DNA from: JBCCEJ01 sp039030335
Lineage (GTDB): Bacteria; Pseudomonadota; Gammaproteobacteria; HK1
Assembly: GCA_039030335.1 (NCBI GenBank)
Contig: JBCCEJ010000071.1
Location: 1 to 30,128, forward strand
Length of the DNA stretch: 30,128 bases
Direction: 5' to 3'
This document shows, piece after piece, positions 15,509 to 23,859 of the stretch. The position numbers were made by a program, and so were the translations under genes. The notes beneath the pieces are model-generated. The model had not been told where the DNA came from, did no database searches, and saw only the letters and a program-made list of their open reading frames with translations. The number at the start of each line of letters is the position of its first letter. The stretch's first letter is position 1.

Positions 15509-16648
15509 GTGTTTCGTTCATTGCTGATACTGATGGCGGCATCGCTGCTGGCCGGCTGTGGCGGCAATCTTCAGACGCTGATCGAGGATGTCGCCCGCCC
15601 GGACAATCCGGAATACAAGTCGAGCCGACGCTTGCCGCCTCTGGAGGTGCCACCTGACCTCACCTCCGAGTCGATTCGGCAAACTCTGGTCGTGCCGAGT
15701 TCGGGCGAAGTGACTCTGAGCGATCTCGAGGAAAATCGAGTGCTGGGCGGCGTACAGGCCGCGGCTGTACTTCCCGAGCAGGATGACATCCGCGTCGAGC
15801 GAAACGGCGACAAGCGCTGGCTCGTCATCAATGCGCGGCCCGAGCAGGTCTGGCCGAAGATGCGCGAATTCTGGTTGGAGAACGGTTTTCTCATCAAGGT
15901 CGAGAATCCGGGCATCGGGATCATGGAGACCGATTGGGCTGAAAACCGTGCCGATATCCCCAAGGGCATGATCGAGTCGGTACTCAGCAAAATCTCCGAT
16001 TCGCTGTATTCGGCCGCGACACGAGATAAATTCCGGGCGCGGCTGGAGCGCGGGGCTGACCCCGATTCGACTGAGCTGTACATCTCGCACCGCGGAGCGC
16101 GCGAGATTCGTACCGAAGTGTCCGAGACCGTGGTGCCAGATGACACCTATCGCTGGGAACCGCGTGCTGCCGACCCGGAACTCGAAGCGGAAATGCTCTC
16201 GCGCATGATGATCTACTTCGGTGTCGACCGCGAAGTGGCTGGCCAGCGTATCGCTGGTTCAAGGCAGCGCGCCGCGCGGGCGCACCTCACCAAAGACGAC
16301 ACCGGCGACGCCGTGCTCGCACTGCGTGAGGACTTTTCGCGGGCGTGGCGCCGCACCGGTCTCGCCCTGGATCGCGTCGGCTTTACCGTCGAAGATCGTG
16401 ATCGGTCGCGTGGCCTCTATTTCGTCCGGTATGTGGATCCGGCTTCGGAAGGCATAGAGGAGGGTGGGGTGCTCTCCACCCTCGCGTTCTGGAAGGACGA
16501 CCCCGAGCCGGCCGAGCGGGAGTTTCTCATCAGTCTGGTCGGCGGCGAGACATCGACGCAGATCGTCGTCTTGAATACCGAAGGGCAGCGTGCCAGCGGC
16601 GCGACGCCAGGCCGTATCCTCGGCCTGTTGCACGAACAGCTGCGCTGA
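15509..16648 (+). CDS. bamC: Outer-membrane assembly lipoprotein BamC
   Basis: This 379-residue lipoprotein belongs to the beta-barrel assembly machine that inserts outer-membrane proteins. Its signal ends in the lipobox LAGC (Cys17). The stretch after it is unstructured and polar and carries the family's PEYKSSRRLPPLEVPPDL segment, which contacts BamD in E. coli. Two helix-grip domains follow (about 95-215 and 255-375), the first including ARPEQVWPKMREFWLENGF and the second AWRRTGLALDRVGFTVEDRDR. Start GTG 15509 has a very good ribosome-binding site (AGGAGGG 15497-15503). dapA normally precedes bamC, but here there is only a 263-bp gap to gcvR. The protein is slightly longer than the 344-residue E. 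coli form. The gene converges with der, with 25 bp between the stops. Confidence 0.92.
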   Translation: MFRSLLILMAASLLAGCGGNLQTLIEDVARPDNPEYKSSRRLPPLEVPPDLTSESIRQTLVVPSSGEVTLSDLEENRVLGGVQAAAVLPEQDDIRVERNGDKRWLVINARPEQVWPKMREFWLENGFLIKVENPGIGIMETDWAENRADIPKGMIESVLSKISDSLYSAATRDKFRARLERGADPDSTELYISHRGAREIRTEVSETVVPDDTYRWEPRAADPELEAEMLSRMMIYFGVDREVAGQRIAGSRQRAARAHLTKDDTGDAVLALREDFSRAWRRTGLALDRVGFTVEDRDRSRGLYFVRYVDPASEGIEEGGVLSTLAFWKDDPEPAEREFLISLVGGETSTQIVVLNTEGQRASGATPGRILGLLHEQLR

Positions 16649-16673
16649 GAAGCGCCGGAGCGAACCGATCTCA

Positions 16674-18143
16674 TCAGCGTCGTTTGACGTGTTTCAGCAT
16701 CCGCTTGCGGCGCCGCTGCTGACGCGGTGTGAGCTTGTTGACGCGCCCTTCGTACGGGTTGTCGTTCTTGCGGGTCTCGATCCATACCGGTGTCCCGACG
16801 AGCCGCAGCGCATTGCGAAAGTAGCGCGACAGATAGCGACGGTAGGCGTCCGGCAGGTTATCGACCTGATTGCCATGAATAACGATGCGAGGCGGATTCG
16901 AACCGCCCTGATGTGCATACCGCAGTTTGATGCGGCGTCCGTGGGTGAGTGGTGGTGGATGGCGCATCACGGCCTCGTCCAGAAGCTGGTTCAGCTCGGG
17001 CGTCGGGATCTTGCGGAATGCGCTCCGCCATGCGGCCGCCACCGCGTCGATCATCTTGCCGACGCCGGAACCGTGCAGTGCCGAGATGAAGAAGATGGCG
17101 GCGTGGTCGATGAATCCGAGTTTCAGGTCCAGTAATCGCTCGGCGCGCCGCCGCTCGTCAGTACTGAGTCCATCCCACTTGTTGACTGCGATCACTAGTG
17201 CGCACCCCTTGCGCTCCACCTGGTCGAGCAAGGTCGCGTCCTGATCCGTGACGCCCTCCCGGGCATCGATCATCAGCACTACGACCTGCGCGAGTTCCAT
17301 CGATTGCAGGGACTTGATGATGCTGAATTTCTCTATGCCATCGCTGACCCGGCTGCGCCGGCGGATACCTGCCGTGTCGATGAGCGTATAGCGCTGTCCG
17401 CGACGCTCTACATCGACCTTGATGCTGTCGCGGGTGGTTCCTGGCGTATCGTGCGCGACGACCCGCTCTTCCCCCAACAGGCGATTGACCAGCGTCGACT
17501 TGCCGACATTGGGTTTGCCAACGAAGGCGACCCGAATACGGTCGGGGTCGTGCTCGGGCAGGGCATCGGTCTCAGGCAGCAAGGTGGCGAGCAGGCGTGC
17601 CAGCGGCTTGACGCCGTGGCCATGCGCGGCCGAAATGGCGAGGGGTTCACCGAGGCCCAGCCGGTGGAATTCGCCCGTAACGGTAGCGTGGTCGAACCCT
17701 TCTGTCTTGTTCACGGCCAGGCGCACCGGCTTGTTCAGACGGCGCAGTTCCTTGGCCAGGTCTTCGTCGGCGGCGCTCACACCTGACCTGCCGTCCACCA
17801 CCAACAGCACGGCGTCAGCTTCTTCGACAGCGCGCTCTGCCTGTTCTGTAGTCAGGTTTTGGATCGCGTCTCGATGGGTCGTCACACCGCCGGTATCGAC
17901 GACCAGAAAACGGCTGGAATCCACCGTGGCGGTACCGTACTGGCGGTCGCGGGTGACGCCGGGTTCATCCGCGACCAGGGCGTCGCGTGTACCGGTCAGG
18001 CGGTTGAATAGAGTCGACTTGCCCACGTTCGGCGCGCCGACGATGGCCAGCACCGGCAGAGCAGTCGCGACCGGGTCGGTCGCAGGGCCTGCGCGGAGCG
18101 TACCCCGGCCGGCATCCTCGGTGCAGGACTCCGGGTCAGCCAC
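16674..18143 (-). CDS. der: Ribosome-assembly double GTPase Der (EngA)
   Basis: Der acts in maturation of the 50S ribosomal subunit. Both G domains are intact. G domain 1 has GAPNVGKS (36-43), DTGG (83-86) and NKTE (145-148); G domain 2 has GKPNVGKS (209-216), DTAG and NKWD. A KH-like C-terminal domain with a basic tail (RRRKRMLKHVKRR) follows. The GTG at 18143 overlaps the bamB stop by eight bases, which suggests coupled translation. It adds about 28 residues ahead of the usual family N-terminus, which begins near LPVLAIVG. A GTG at the valine of that segment could give a start close to that of other members, but it would remove the first strand, so the longer form is kept with caution. Order yfgM-bamB-der matches other Gammaproteobacteria. 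Confidence 0.93.
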   Translation of the reverse strand: MADPESCTEDAGRGTLRAGPATDPVATALPVLAIVGAPNVGKSTLFNRLTGTRDALVADEPGVTRDRQYGTATVDSSRFLVVDTGGVTTHRDAIQNLTTEQAERAVEEADAVLLVVDGRSGVSAADEDLAKELRRLNKPVRLAVNKTEGFDHATVTGEFHRLGLGEPLAISAAHGHGVKPLARLLATLLPETDALPEHDPDRIRVAFVGKPNVGKSTLVNRLLGEERVVAHDTPGTTRDSIKVDVERRGQRYTLIDTAGIRRRSRVSDGIEKFSIIKSLQSMELAQVVVLMIDAREGVTDQDATLLDQVERKGCALVIAVNKWDGLSTDERRRAERLLDLKLGFIDHAAIFFISALHGSGVGKMIDAVAAAWRSAFRKIPTPELNQLLDEAVMRHPPPLTHGRRIKLRYAHQGGSNPPRIVIHGNQVDNLPDAYRRYLSRYFRNALRLVGTPVWIETRKNDNPYEGRVNKLTPRQQRRRKRMLKHVKRR

Positions 18144-19362
18144 CGCGTCGCAGGCGCAACGCCGCTAGCGTGCCGTCGCTCGAATAGACATACACGATAT
18201 CGTTGCTGACCAGCGGCGGGGCCAGGATCGGCGCGCCACCGACACGCGTTCGCGCGGCCGTGCTGCCGTCGTCGCGGTCCAACCAGTGCACGTAGCCTTC
18301 GAGGTCGCCCACCACGATGTGCCGGCCGTCTACACCAGGCCGGCTGACCGCGCGTGCGTTCAATTTGTCCTGGCGCCACAGAGACGAGCTGTTCGAGCGA
18401 TCCAATGCCCAGACATGGCTCTTGGCATCGGTCACGTAAACGTTGTCGTCATCCAGCGCGAGTCCGATGTGAGACGACAGGTCGCGCCGCCAAAGCAGAT
18501 CGCCACTCAGCAGATCCAGCGCGGCGATACGGCCCTGAAACGTCACCGCGTAGACCGTGCTGTCAGCGATGACCGGTTGGGCATCGATGTCCACCAGGCG
18601 TTCGACCTCGGAGCGCCCGCGCGGCACTGCCAGACGAACTTCCCAGACGGTTTGTCCGTCTTCGAGCGCGATCGCTGCCAGTTGGCCGCCGTCGAAGCCG
18701 CTGACGATGAGGCCGCGGGCAACGGCTGGGGCACTGGTTCCGCGCAGGGTCAGTACTGGCACGGTACGGTCGTAGATCCAACGCAACGTGCCATCTTCCC
18801 CGGCGAGTCCAAAGAGCTTTCCATCGATCGTTCGAACCACCACCACGCCTTCAGCGATCTGCGGGGGCGCCAGGACTTCGCTGCTGACCTTGGCGCGCCA
18901 GACTTCTTTGCCACTTTCCGCGCTCAGGCCGATCACATCGCCGTCGTCGGTGCCGATGGCAACCACCGTTCCGTCGGAACCTGGGGCACCCGTGATGTGC
19001 ACATCCAGCCCGGTGGACCAAAGCCGATCGCCGGTTTGTGCGTCGTACGCGTTCACGCTGCCGTCTGCGTCCGCCACGACGATGCGTGTTCCATCGAGCG
19101 CCGGCGTCAGTCGCAGGTACTGCTCATCCGAGCCCGCCCCGGTATCGGTGCTCCAGACCTCTTCGACGGTCAGCGCGTCCGCGGGTAGTGGCACCAGTTC
19201 GGCGGGCGGTTCTGAATTGTCTTCGCCTCCGAGGAACGTCTGTTTGATCGTGCCGCAGCCGGACAGCATGACCAGCGCGATGAGCGCTGCGATGGTGCGG
19301 TGCGGCGCGAACTGGCCTCGGGTGGCCGGTAGCGGCCATACGGGTGGAGTTACCGCGTGCAT
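18136..19362 (-). CDS. bamB: Outer-membrane assembly lipoprotein BamB
   Basis: This 408-residue lipoprotein is a component of the BAM complex in the periplasm. It has a signal with lipobox LSGC (Cys36) preceded by a 22-residue polar N-terminus longer than usual. An eight-bladed PQQ-like beta-propeller follows, with repeated blades such as VNAYDAQTGDRLWS, VIGLSAESGKEVWRAKV, LFGLAGEDGTLRWIY and IAALDLLSGDLLWRRDL. The ATG at 19362 overlaps the yfgM stop by one base (TAATG). The 3' end overlaps der. BamB and BamC genes face each other around der in this window, so two lipoprotein subunits of the same machine are close together. Confidence 0.95.
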   Translation of the reverse strand: MHAVTPPVWPLPATRGQFAPHRTIAALIALVMLSGCGTIKQTFLGGEDNSEPPAELVPLPADALTVEEVWSTDTGAGSDEQYLRLTPALDGTRIVVADADGSVNAYDAQTGDRLWSTGLDVHITGAPGSDGTVVAIGTDDGDVIGLSAESGKEVWRAKVSSEVLAPPQIAEGVVVVRTIDGKLFGLAGEDGTLRWIYDRTVPVLTLRGTSAPAVARGLIVSGFDGGQLAAIALEDGQTVWEVRLAVPRGRSEVERLVDIDAQPVIADSTVYAVTFQGRIAALDLLSGDLLWRRDLSSHIGLALDDDNVYVTDAKSHVWALDRSNSSSLWRQDKLNARAVSRPGVDGRHIVVGDLEGYVHWLDRDDGSTAARTRVGGAPILAPPLVSNDIVYVYSSDGTLAALRLRRGG

Positions 19363-20027
19363 TAGCCAGCGGTCTTGGAACTGGAACTCAAGACGCCGAG
19401 ATCGTCGATTTTCATGCGCAGGCGCTGGTATTCGGCGCCCGCACCGCTGATCGTGGCTGCGTCGAGTGCGCGCTGGTACGCGCTGCGGGCGTCTTCGGTC
19501 TTGCCCTGCGCGAGCAGAATATCGCCCTTCACCGCGTCGTATTGTGCGGCGAACTTACCCGGGTCGGCGCCGGAGACCAGGCTCCAGGCTTCGTCAGCAT
19601 TGCCGGCGTCCAACGCGAGGCGCGCAAGGCGTAGTCTTGCGACGGTCTTCAGCTCTGCCAGCCTGGCATTGTCCAGCACCCACTGGAGGTGTGCGCGTGC
19701 TTCGGCAGGCTGCTTGTCGGCGATCGCGGCCTTGGATAGATAGAGCGAGGTGAGGGCTGCGTAACCGCTGTCGGGAAACTGCTCCATCAATGCCGCGCCA
19801 TGGACCCGCACGTCGTCCATGCGGTCCTCTTGCGCGCTCGTCGCAACCAACTGGTAAAGCGTGGATGCGGATTCGGCTACCTGCGTCTGGTAGGACTGCC
19901 AGCCGGTCCAACCGAAGACTCCGCCCAGTCCGACGATGAGCCCCGCAGCGGTGGTTTTGCCGTTCTCGTCCCACCATTTCTTGAGCTTTTCGACTGTTTC
20001 GGCATCGGAGTCGGTCAGATCGACCAT
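19362..20027 (-). CDS. yfgM: YfgM-type tetratricopeptide membrane protein
   Basis: This 221-residue protein has a cytoplasmic acidic N-terminus (DLTDSDAETVEKLKKWWDENG), one membrane segment (about 25-44, AAGLIVGLGGVFGWTGW) and a periplasmic tetratricopeptide-like helical region to the end. YfgM in E. coli associates with the SecYEG translocon and PpiD and takes part in passing secreted proteins to periplasmic chaperones. Its position just before bamB, with overlapping stop and start, is the usual one. Usually hisS (and ispG before it) precedes yfgM; here the next gene upstream is rodZ, 83 bp away. The ribosome-binding site is weak. Confidence 0.92.
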   Translation of the reverse strand: MVDLTDSDAETVEKLKKWWDENGKTTAAGLIVGLGGVFGWTGWQSYQTQVAESASTLYQLVATSAQEDRMDDVRVHGAALMEQFPDSGYAALTSLYLSKAAIADKQPAEARAHLQWVLDNARLAELKTVARLRLARLALDAGNADEAWSLVSGADPGKFAAQYDAVKGDILLAQGKTEDARSAYQRALDAATISGAGAEYQRLRMKIDDLGVLSSSSKTAG

Positions 20028-20051
20028 CAGGATTCACCGTAGCGCGCTGGA

Positions 20052-20074
20052 AAACCCCCTATTGTAGCGGGTTT
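20052..20074. repeat. Imperfect hairpin between rodZ and yfgM
   Basis: AAACCC (20052-20057) and GGGTTT (20069-20074) can form a 6-bp stem around an 11-nt loop in the 83-bp gap where ispG and hisS would normally lie. On the minus strand TACAAT in the loop resembles a -10 box, but there is no -35. It could be a weak terminator for rodZ or the start region for yfgM; the sequence does not decide. Confidence 0.25.
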
Positions 20075-20110
20075 GTTCCTGATCCGGCCATGCTATCGGC
20101 CTATCGACGG

Positions 20111-21049
20111 CTACTGGCCGCCGAGTGTGAATCTTGCGAGTCCTCGTGCCGTATGAGGCGCAAGATCGAACGGGTCGCCGTTGTACTCCACGACGACGCC
20201 TTCGGCGAATCCAACCAGTGCCTGTACCGGTTCCGCCCCGCGGATATCGATCACCTCACCTGCTTTGCCGGTGCTGTAGTACAGCCGCTCACCGTCGCGA
20301 TCGTAGATTTCGACCCAGGAATCACGGCGGATTCGCAAAACCAGATGAGCTACGCCGGGTGGTGTGGAAGCGGCGGCCGCGCCGGCGTTGTCGACGGCCG
20401 CTTCGACCGCATCGGGAGCGGGGGCGTCTGGCGCCCGCGCCGTCTCTTGCAGCGTCTCCGCGGCTGGCGGGTTGGCTGGCAGTGCCACTGCCGTCACACC
20501 TTCAGCTTGTGCAAGTGATTCTGATTCGGTCGGTGCTTCGGTCGATTGCAGGGGCGGCAGAGTCGGCTCGAGCGTGGTGGGGATCACGGGTTCCGCGGCG
20601 TCACTACCCGGAGGTCCAGTTTGCCAGTCCGGGCCGATCTCGGTTTGCCACCACAGCATGACCCCGGCGAACATCAGGACGGTCAGCGCGATGGTGGCGA
20701 CGCGCATCGGGGCGTCGGTGCTGCGCGCTTCTTCGTGGGTGGAGATATCCGCGACCAGCGCGGGTGGTTCGAGACCGCGTCGATCGAAGCCGTCGATGAT
20801 CGGTTCGGCCGGAATATTCAGAAGGCGGGCGTAGCTGCGCAGATAGCCACGCACAAACGTAGGTGCGGGCAGGTCGTCGTACTGGTCGCCTTCGAGGCAG
20901 CTTATCGTGCGGGCATCGAGATGCAGGCGTGCGGCGACTTCTTCAACGCTCAGATTGACCGCCTCGCGCCCCTGACGCAGGCGCTGACCGGGCCCGGCAT
21001 CAAGTTCCACGACGTTGGTATCGAACGAGTCGAGGTCTAGAGCATTCAC
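20111..21049 (-). CDS. rodZ: Cell-shape protein RodZ
   Basis: This 312-residue bitopic protein links MreB filaments to the envelope synthesis machinery. It has a cytoplasmic helix-turn-helix domain (about 20-95, GQRLRQGREAVNLSVEEVAARLHL and TFVRGYLRSYARLLN). A membrane segment follows (about 116-134), then a Pro/Thr/Ala/Glu-rich periplasmic linker, then the beta-rich DUF4115 domain (about 235-312, DSWVEIYDRDGERLYYSTGKAG). The start is GTG 21049, sharing four bases with the pilW stop (GTGA), so translation is coupled. ATG at 21045 is out of frame. Order rlmN-pilW-rodZ is standard, but the next genes, ispG and hisS, are missing. Confidence 0.94.
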   Translation of the reverse strand: MNALDLDSFDTNVVELDAGPGQRLRQGREAVNLSVEEVAARLHLDARTISCLEGDQYDDLPAPTFVRGYLRSYARLLNIPAEPIIDGFDRRGLEPPALVADISTHEEARSTDAPMRVATIALTVLMFAGVMLWWQTEIGPDWQTGPPGSDAAEPVIPTTLEPTLPPLQSTEAPTESESLAQAEGVTAVALPANPPAAETLQETARAPDAPAPDAVEAAVDNAGAAAASTPPGVAHLVLRIRRDSWVEIYDRDGERLYYSTGKAGEVIDIRGAEPVQALVGFAEGVVVEYNGDPFDLAPHTARGLARFTLGGQ

Positions 21050-21825
21050 TGCGCCTCCGACTGCAGCAGCTGCTGCGTCTCGCGGGAATCAGGATAATTC
21101 GCCTTCAGGAGCAACGCATAGCTGGACGCGGCGTTGCGGTCCCCGAGTACATTTTCTATTCGCACACCGAGCCAAAGCGACTGCGGGCTGTGTCTGCCGT
21201 TCTCCAGATAGCGCTGGAGGTAGCCGCGCGCTGACAGCTCGCGCCCATTCGCGGCGCTGATTTCACCCATCGTCAGCAGAGCTGCACTGGTACGGGGGTT
21301 ATCGTCCAGTGCGCGGCGCAGATATTCCTCGGCCTGGGCCACCTCACCACTTCGGTACAGACATAGACCGGCATTTGTCAGCGCAGTTGCGCGGCTGTCG
21401 TACAACGGATTCGACAGTGCCGCTTCGAATTGCTCAAGCGCCTCGGGCAGACGCTTGTGCCGGCACAGGTAGCTGCCGAAGTTGGTTCGCGCCTGCGAGT
21501 CTTGTGGCGTGAAGTCGAGCGCTGAGCGGTAGTGCTTTTCGGCGTGCTGCACCTGCCCCAGCCGCTCATAGAGGAGTGCGATGGCGTTGTGAGCGCCCGA
21601 ATAATCCGGTTGAATTTCCAGCGCCCGGGAGAGCTTCTTGTAAGCCAGTTCGTTGCGGCCCTCGCGCAGGTAGCCGATGCCGAGCTGCGTGTTCAACGCG
21701 GCGATCCGGTCGACGGCCTGCACTTCCAGCGGCTTCTCTTTGACTTCTGCTGTCATCGGCATATTGCACCCGGACAACATGGCTGAAATGAGGAGGCCAG
21801 CGGCAATCTTTGCGGCGTGTGGCAT
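21046..21825 (-). CDS. pilW: Type IV pilus biogenesis/stability lipoprotein PilW (PilF)
   Basis: This 259-residue lipoprotein has lipobox LSGC (Cys20), and the mature part consists of tetratricopeptide repeats (for example LGIGYLREGRNELAYKKLSRAL, AIALLYERLGQVQHAEKHYRSAL, NAGLCLYRSGEVAQAEEYLRRAL). In type IV pilus systems it is the pilotin that helps the PilQ secretin multimerise in the outer membrane. No other pilus genes are in the window, which is normal for this locus. ATG 21825 is chosen because it gives a proper lipoprotein signal. Frames extending to 22116 add about 97 residues without family features, in AT-richer DNA. A candidate promoter lies at 21858-21888. The stop overlaps the rodZ start. 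Confidence 0.92.
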   Translation of the reverse strand: MPHAAKIAAGLLISAMLSGCNMPMTAEVKEKPLEVQAVDRIAALNTQLGIGYLREGRNELAYKKLSRALEIQPDYSGAHNAIALLYERLGQVQHAEKHYRSALDFTPQDSQARTNFGSYLCRHKRLPEALEQFEAALSNPLYDSRATALTNAGLCLYRSGEVAQAEEYLRRALDDNPRTSAALLTMGEISAANGRELSARGYLQRYLENGRHSPQSLWLGVRIENVLGDRNAASSYALLLKANYPDSRETQQLLQSEAQ

Positions 21826-22187
21826 TGAGTTACCCGCCTTTGTTGCGAAGATGCCGTAAGATAACGACATAAAGACCTGATATGTCAATAGTTTCTTAAA
21901 GATCAGATGCTCGGGCATTTCGCCGTTAGGCGATGTAAATGAGCGAGACTGCCGGTTGTTGTTGCTCTCCATCACACAAACGTCCAGCGCGCAATTGAGG
22001 GGTTCGAAGGCCATTTGCGGGCGTTGGTGTACACGCCCGGCTGGCCGCGATCGTCCATATCTGGTGTTGGCGGGGCCTACACGGCGCAACATGCAGTGGT
22101 ACACCGAGCACTGCACCCCGAAGGTCGCGATGCGATGACTGTGCAGGCCGGCGACACCGGAACTGCCCTCTGACGTCTGCTGCAGAT
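21826..22187. other. Intergenic region between rlmN and pilW, AT-richer than its surroundings
   Basis: This 362-bp gap contains the candidate pilW promoter (21858-21888). It also has a hairpin at 21916-21941 (CATTT-CGCC, loop GTTA, GGCG, 4-nt bulge, AAATG) and, directly after rlmN, a possible stem GTCTGC/GCAGAC (the rlmN end near 22191 to 22174). None is followed by a U-tract. I see no convincing gene. The frame open through it lacks a ribosome-binding site and family features. Confidence 0.5.
21858..21888 (-). promoter_or_regulatory. Candidate promoter for pilW-rodZ
   Basis: On the minus strand TTGACA (21888-21883, perfect) is followed after 19 bp by TATCTT (21863-21858, four of six). The spacer is longer than optimal. 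It lies 33 bp upstream of the pilW ATG, in the 362-bp gap after rlmN, and suggests that pilW-rodZ can be transcribed separately from ndk-rlmN. Confidence 0.35.
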
Positions 22188-23291
22188 TCAGGCAGACGCT
22201 GCTTCCAGTCCACGCTTTAGTTGCACGCGTCGACTACGAGGGTTCACCTTGCCCGCGAGCTGACCGCAGGCGGCATCGATGTCTTCGCCTCTGGTAGTAC
22301 GGGTGGTACAGATATAGCCGGCGTCCAGCAGTACTTTCTTGAATGCGCTGATACGGTGGTTGGGACTGCGCCTGTAGGGGCTGCCGGGAAAGGGATTGAA
22401 TGGGATCAGATTGATTTTGGACGGCACGGTTCGCAGCAGGCGGGCGAGTTCGCGGGCCTCGCCGAGCGAGTCGTTCACGCCGTCCAACATGACGTATTCG
22501 AACGTGACGTGTTCTTTGGGCATCGCCTTTACATAATGGCGACAGGCCTCCAGCAGCTCCTTGATCGGAAACGACTTGTTGATCGGCACGAGTTCGTCGC
22601 GAAGCTCATCGTACGCGGCGTGTAGCGACACCGCGAGGCTGACCGGGCAGCTCTCCGCGAGCTGGTAAAGCTGGGGTACCAGCCCGGACGTACTGAGTGT
22701 CACACGTCGCCGGCTGAGCCCCCACGCGAGGTCTTCCATCATCAGCCGCATGGCCGGCACCACCGCGCGCATGTTCAGCAGCGGCTCGCCCATACCCATC
22801 ATGACGACGTTGGTGATGTGCCCCCGGCCGTCGGCACGCAGCCCCAGATGCGCGTTGGCGAGCCACACCTGTCCGATGATTTCGGCGGCATTCAGGTTGC
22901 GGTTGAAACCCTGCTGGGCCGTAGAGCAGAACGAGCAGTTCAACGCGCAGCCGACCTGGGATGAAACGCAGAGCGTGCCGCGGCCGCCATCTGGGATGAA
23001 CACCGTTTCGACACAATTGCCGCTGTCGACTCGCACGAGCCACTTGCGCGTTCCGTCGTGGCTAAGCTGATCCGAGGCGACTTCGGGTGGGCGAATCTCG
23101 GCTGCCGCTCCGAGTTTGGTCCGAAGTTTCTTGCCTAGGTCGGTCATGTCGCCGAAATCGGTCACACCCCGCTGATGCATCCACTGCATCAGCTGGCGGG
23201 CGCGGAACGGCTTTTCACCGGAAGCGACGACATATGCCTCCAGCTCGGCCCGGTCAAAGCCGAGCAGGTTTCGTCGTTCCAAAGTGCTCAT
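22188..23291 (-). CDS. rlmN: Dual-specificity 23S rRNA/tRNA adenine-C2 methyltransferase RlmN
   Basis: This 367-residue radical-SAM enzyme makes 2-methyladenosine at A2503 of 23S rRNA and A37 of some tRNAs. The iron-sulphur motif is CALNCSFC (C115, C119, C122). The two catalytic cysteines match those of E. coli: C108 in GTLCVSSQ and C342 in DIDAACGQLAG. SAM-binding segments include MMGMGEPLLNM and VTLSTSGLVP. ATG 23291 is chosen because the family N-terminus (MSTLERRNLLGFDRAELEAYV) begins there. The 67 extra codons upstream overlap ndk in another frame. It lies 10 bp after the ndk stop and is probably in one transcript with ndk. It depends on iron-sulphur assembly, for which only iscA and iscR are seen here. 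Confidence 0.96.
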   Translation of the reverse strand: MSTLERRNLLGFDRAELEAYVVASGEKPFRARQLMQWMHQRGVTDFGDMTDLGKKLRTKLGAAAEIRPPEVASDQLSHDGTRKWLVRVDSGNCVETVFIPDGGRGTLCVSSQVGCALNCSFCSTAQQGFNRNLNAAEIIGQVWLANAHLGLRADGRGHITNVVMMGMGEPLLNMRAVVPAMRLMMEDLAWGLSRRRVTLSTSGLVPQLYQLAESCPVSLAVSLHAAYDELRDELVPINKSFPIKELLEACRHYVKAMPKEHVTFEYVMLDGVNDSLGEARELARLLRTVPSKINLIPFNPFPGSPYRRSPNHRISAFKKVLLDAGYICTTRTTRGEDIDAACGQLAGKVNPRSRRVQLKRGLEAASA

Positions 23292-23301
23292 CTGGTGACA
23301 C

Positions 23302-23727
23302 TCAGCGCGAGCAGACGTCCATCGATGGGAAGAAGAAGGCGATCTCTTCTGCCGCGGTCTCTGGCGCGTCCGAGCCGTGCACGGCATTGGCCTCCACGGA
23401 CTCTGCAAAGTCTTTGCGGATAGTGCCTTCAGCGGCCTCGGCCGGATTCGTTGCGCCCATGACTTCCCGGTTGAGCGCGATGGCGCCCTCACCTTCCAGG
23501 ACTTGCGCCATGATGGGGCCCGAGGTCATAAAGGTGACCAGATCGTTGTAGAAGGGCCGCTCTTTGTGCACGGCATAAAAGGCCTGAGCGTCAGCGGTAG
23601 TCAGCTGCAGCATGCGCGCGGCAACGATCTTGAGGCCGGCCGCCTCGAAGCGGGCATAGATTTGACCGATGACGTTCTTGCTCACGGCATCCGGTTTGAT
23701 CATGGACAGAGTACGTTCGACTGCCAT
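23302..23727 (-). CDS. ndk: Nucleoside diphosphate kinase
   Basis: This 141-residue enzyme is full length for the family. It transfers the gamma phosphate between nucleoside triphosphates and diphosphates through a phosphohistidine, H117 in NAVHGSDAPE. Other marks are the N-terminal TLSMIKPDAV and the C-terminal AEEIAFFFP. The start ATG at 23727 is supported by GGAG seven bases upstream. A perfect -10 box (TATAAT, 23781-23776) lies about 50 bp upstream, so the gene probably has its own promoter. It is followed by rlmN, the standard arrangement in Gammaproteobacteria. In related genomes the isc cluster's end (fdx/iscX) is often immediately upstream, whereas here it is iscA. Confidence 0.97.
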   Translation of the reverse strand: MAVERTLSMIKPDAVSKNVIGQIYARFEAAGLKIVAARMLQLTTADAQAFYAVHKERPFYNDLVTFMTSGPIMAQVLEGEGAIALNREVMGATNPAEAAEGTIRKDFAESVEANAVHGSDAPETAAEEIAFFFPSMDVCSR

Positions 23728-23775
23728 CGGAAACTCCAGTCAAGTAGGTGAGGGGGAATGCGTGGTTAGCCGAGC

Positions 23776-23781
23776 ATTATA
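23776..23781 (-). promoter_or_regulatory. Candidate -10 box of the ndk promoter
   Basis: TATAAT on the minus strand is a perfect match, with a predicted start near 23769 and a leader of about 40 nt that includes the ndk ribosome-binding site. The -35 region is poor (TGGACC at 15 bp, four of six), so strength is uncertain. Confidence 0.45.
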
Positions 23782-23859
23782 TCGGTGACATACGCTGGTC
23801 CACCAGCTACTGAGTTTGCCGGGAACGGCCGAAACGGGAATTCAGTAAACCTGCGGTAG

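Noticed and set aside
21925..21931. GTTAGGC resembling an integron attC core
   Set aside because: There is no matching inverse core, cassette or integrase; a 7-base match is expected by chance.
21826..22116. A 97-residue N-terminal extension of pilW
   Set aside because: It would bury the lipoprotein signal inside the protein and has no family similarity; a promoter-like sequence lies within it.
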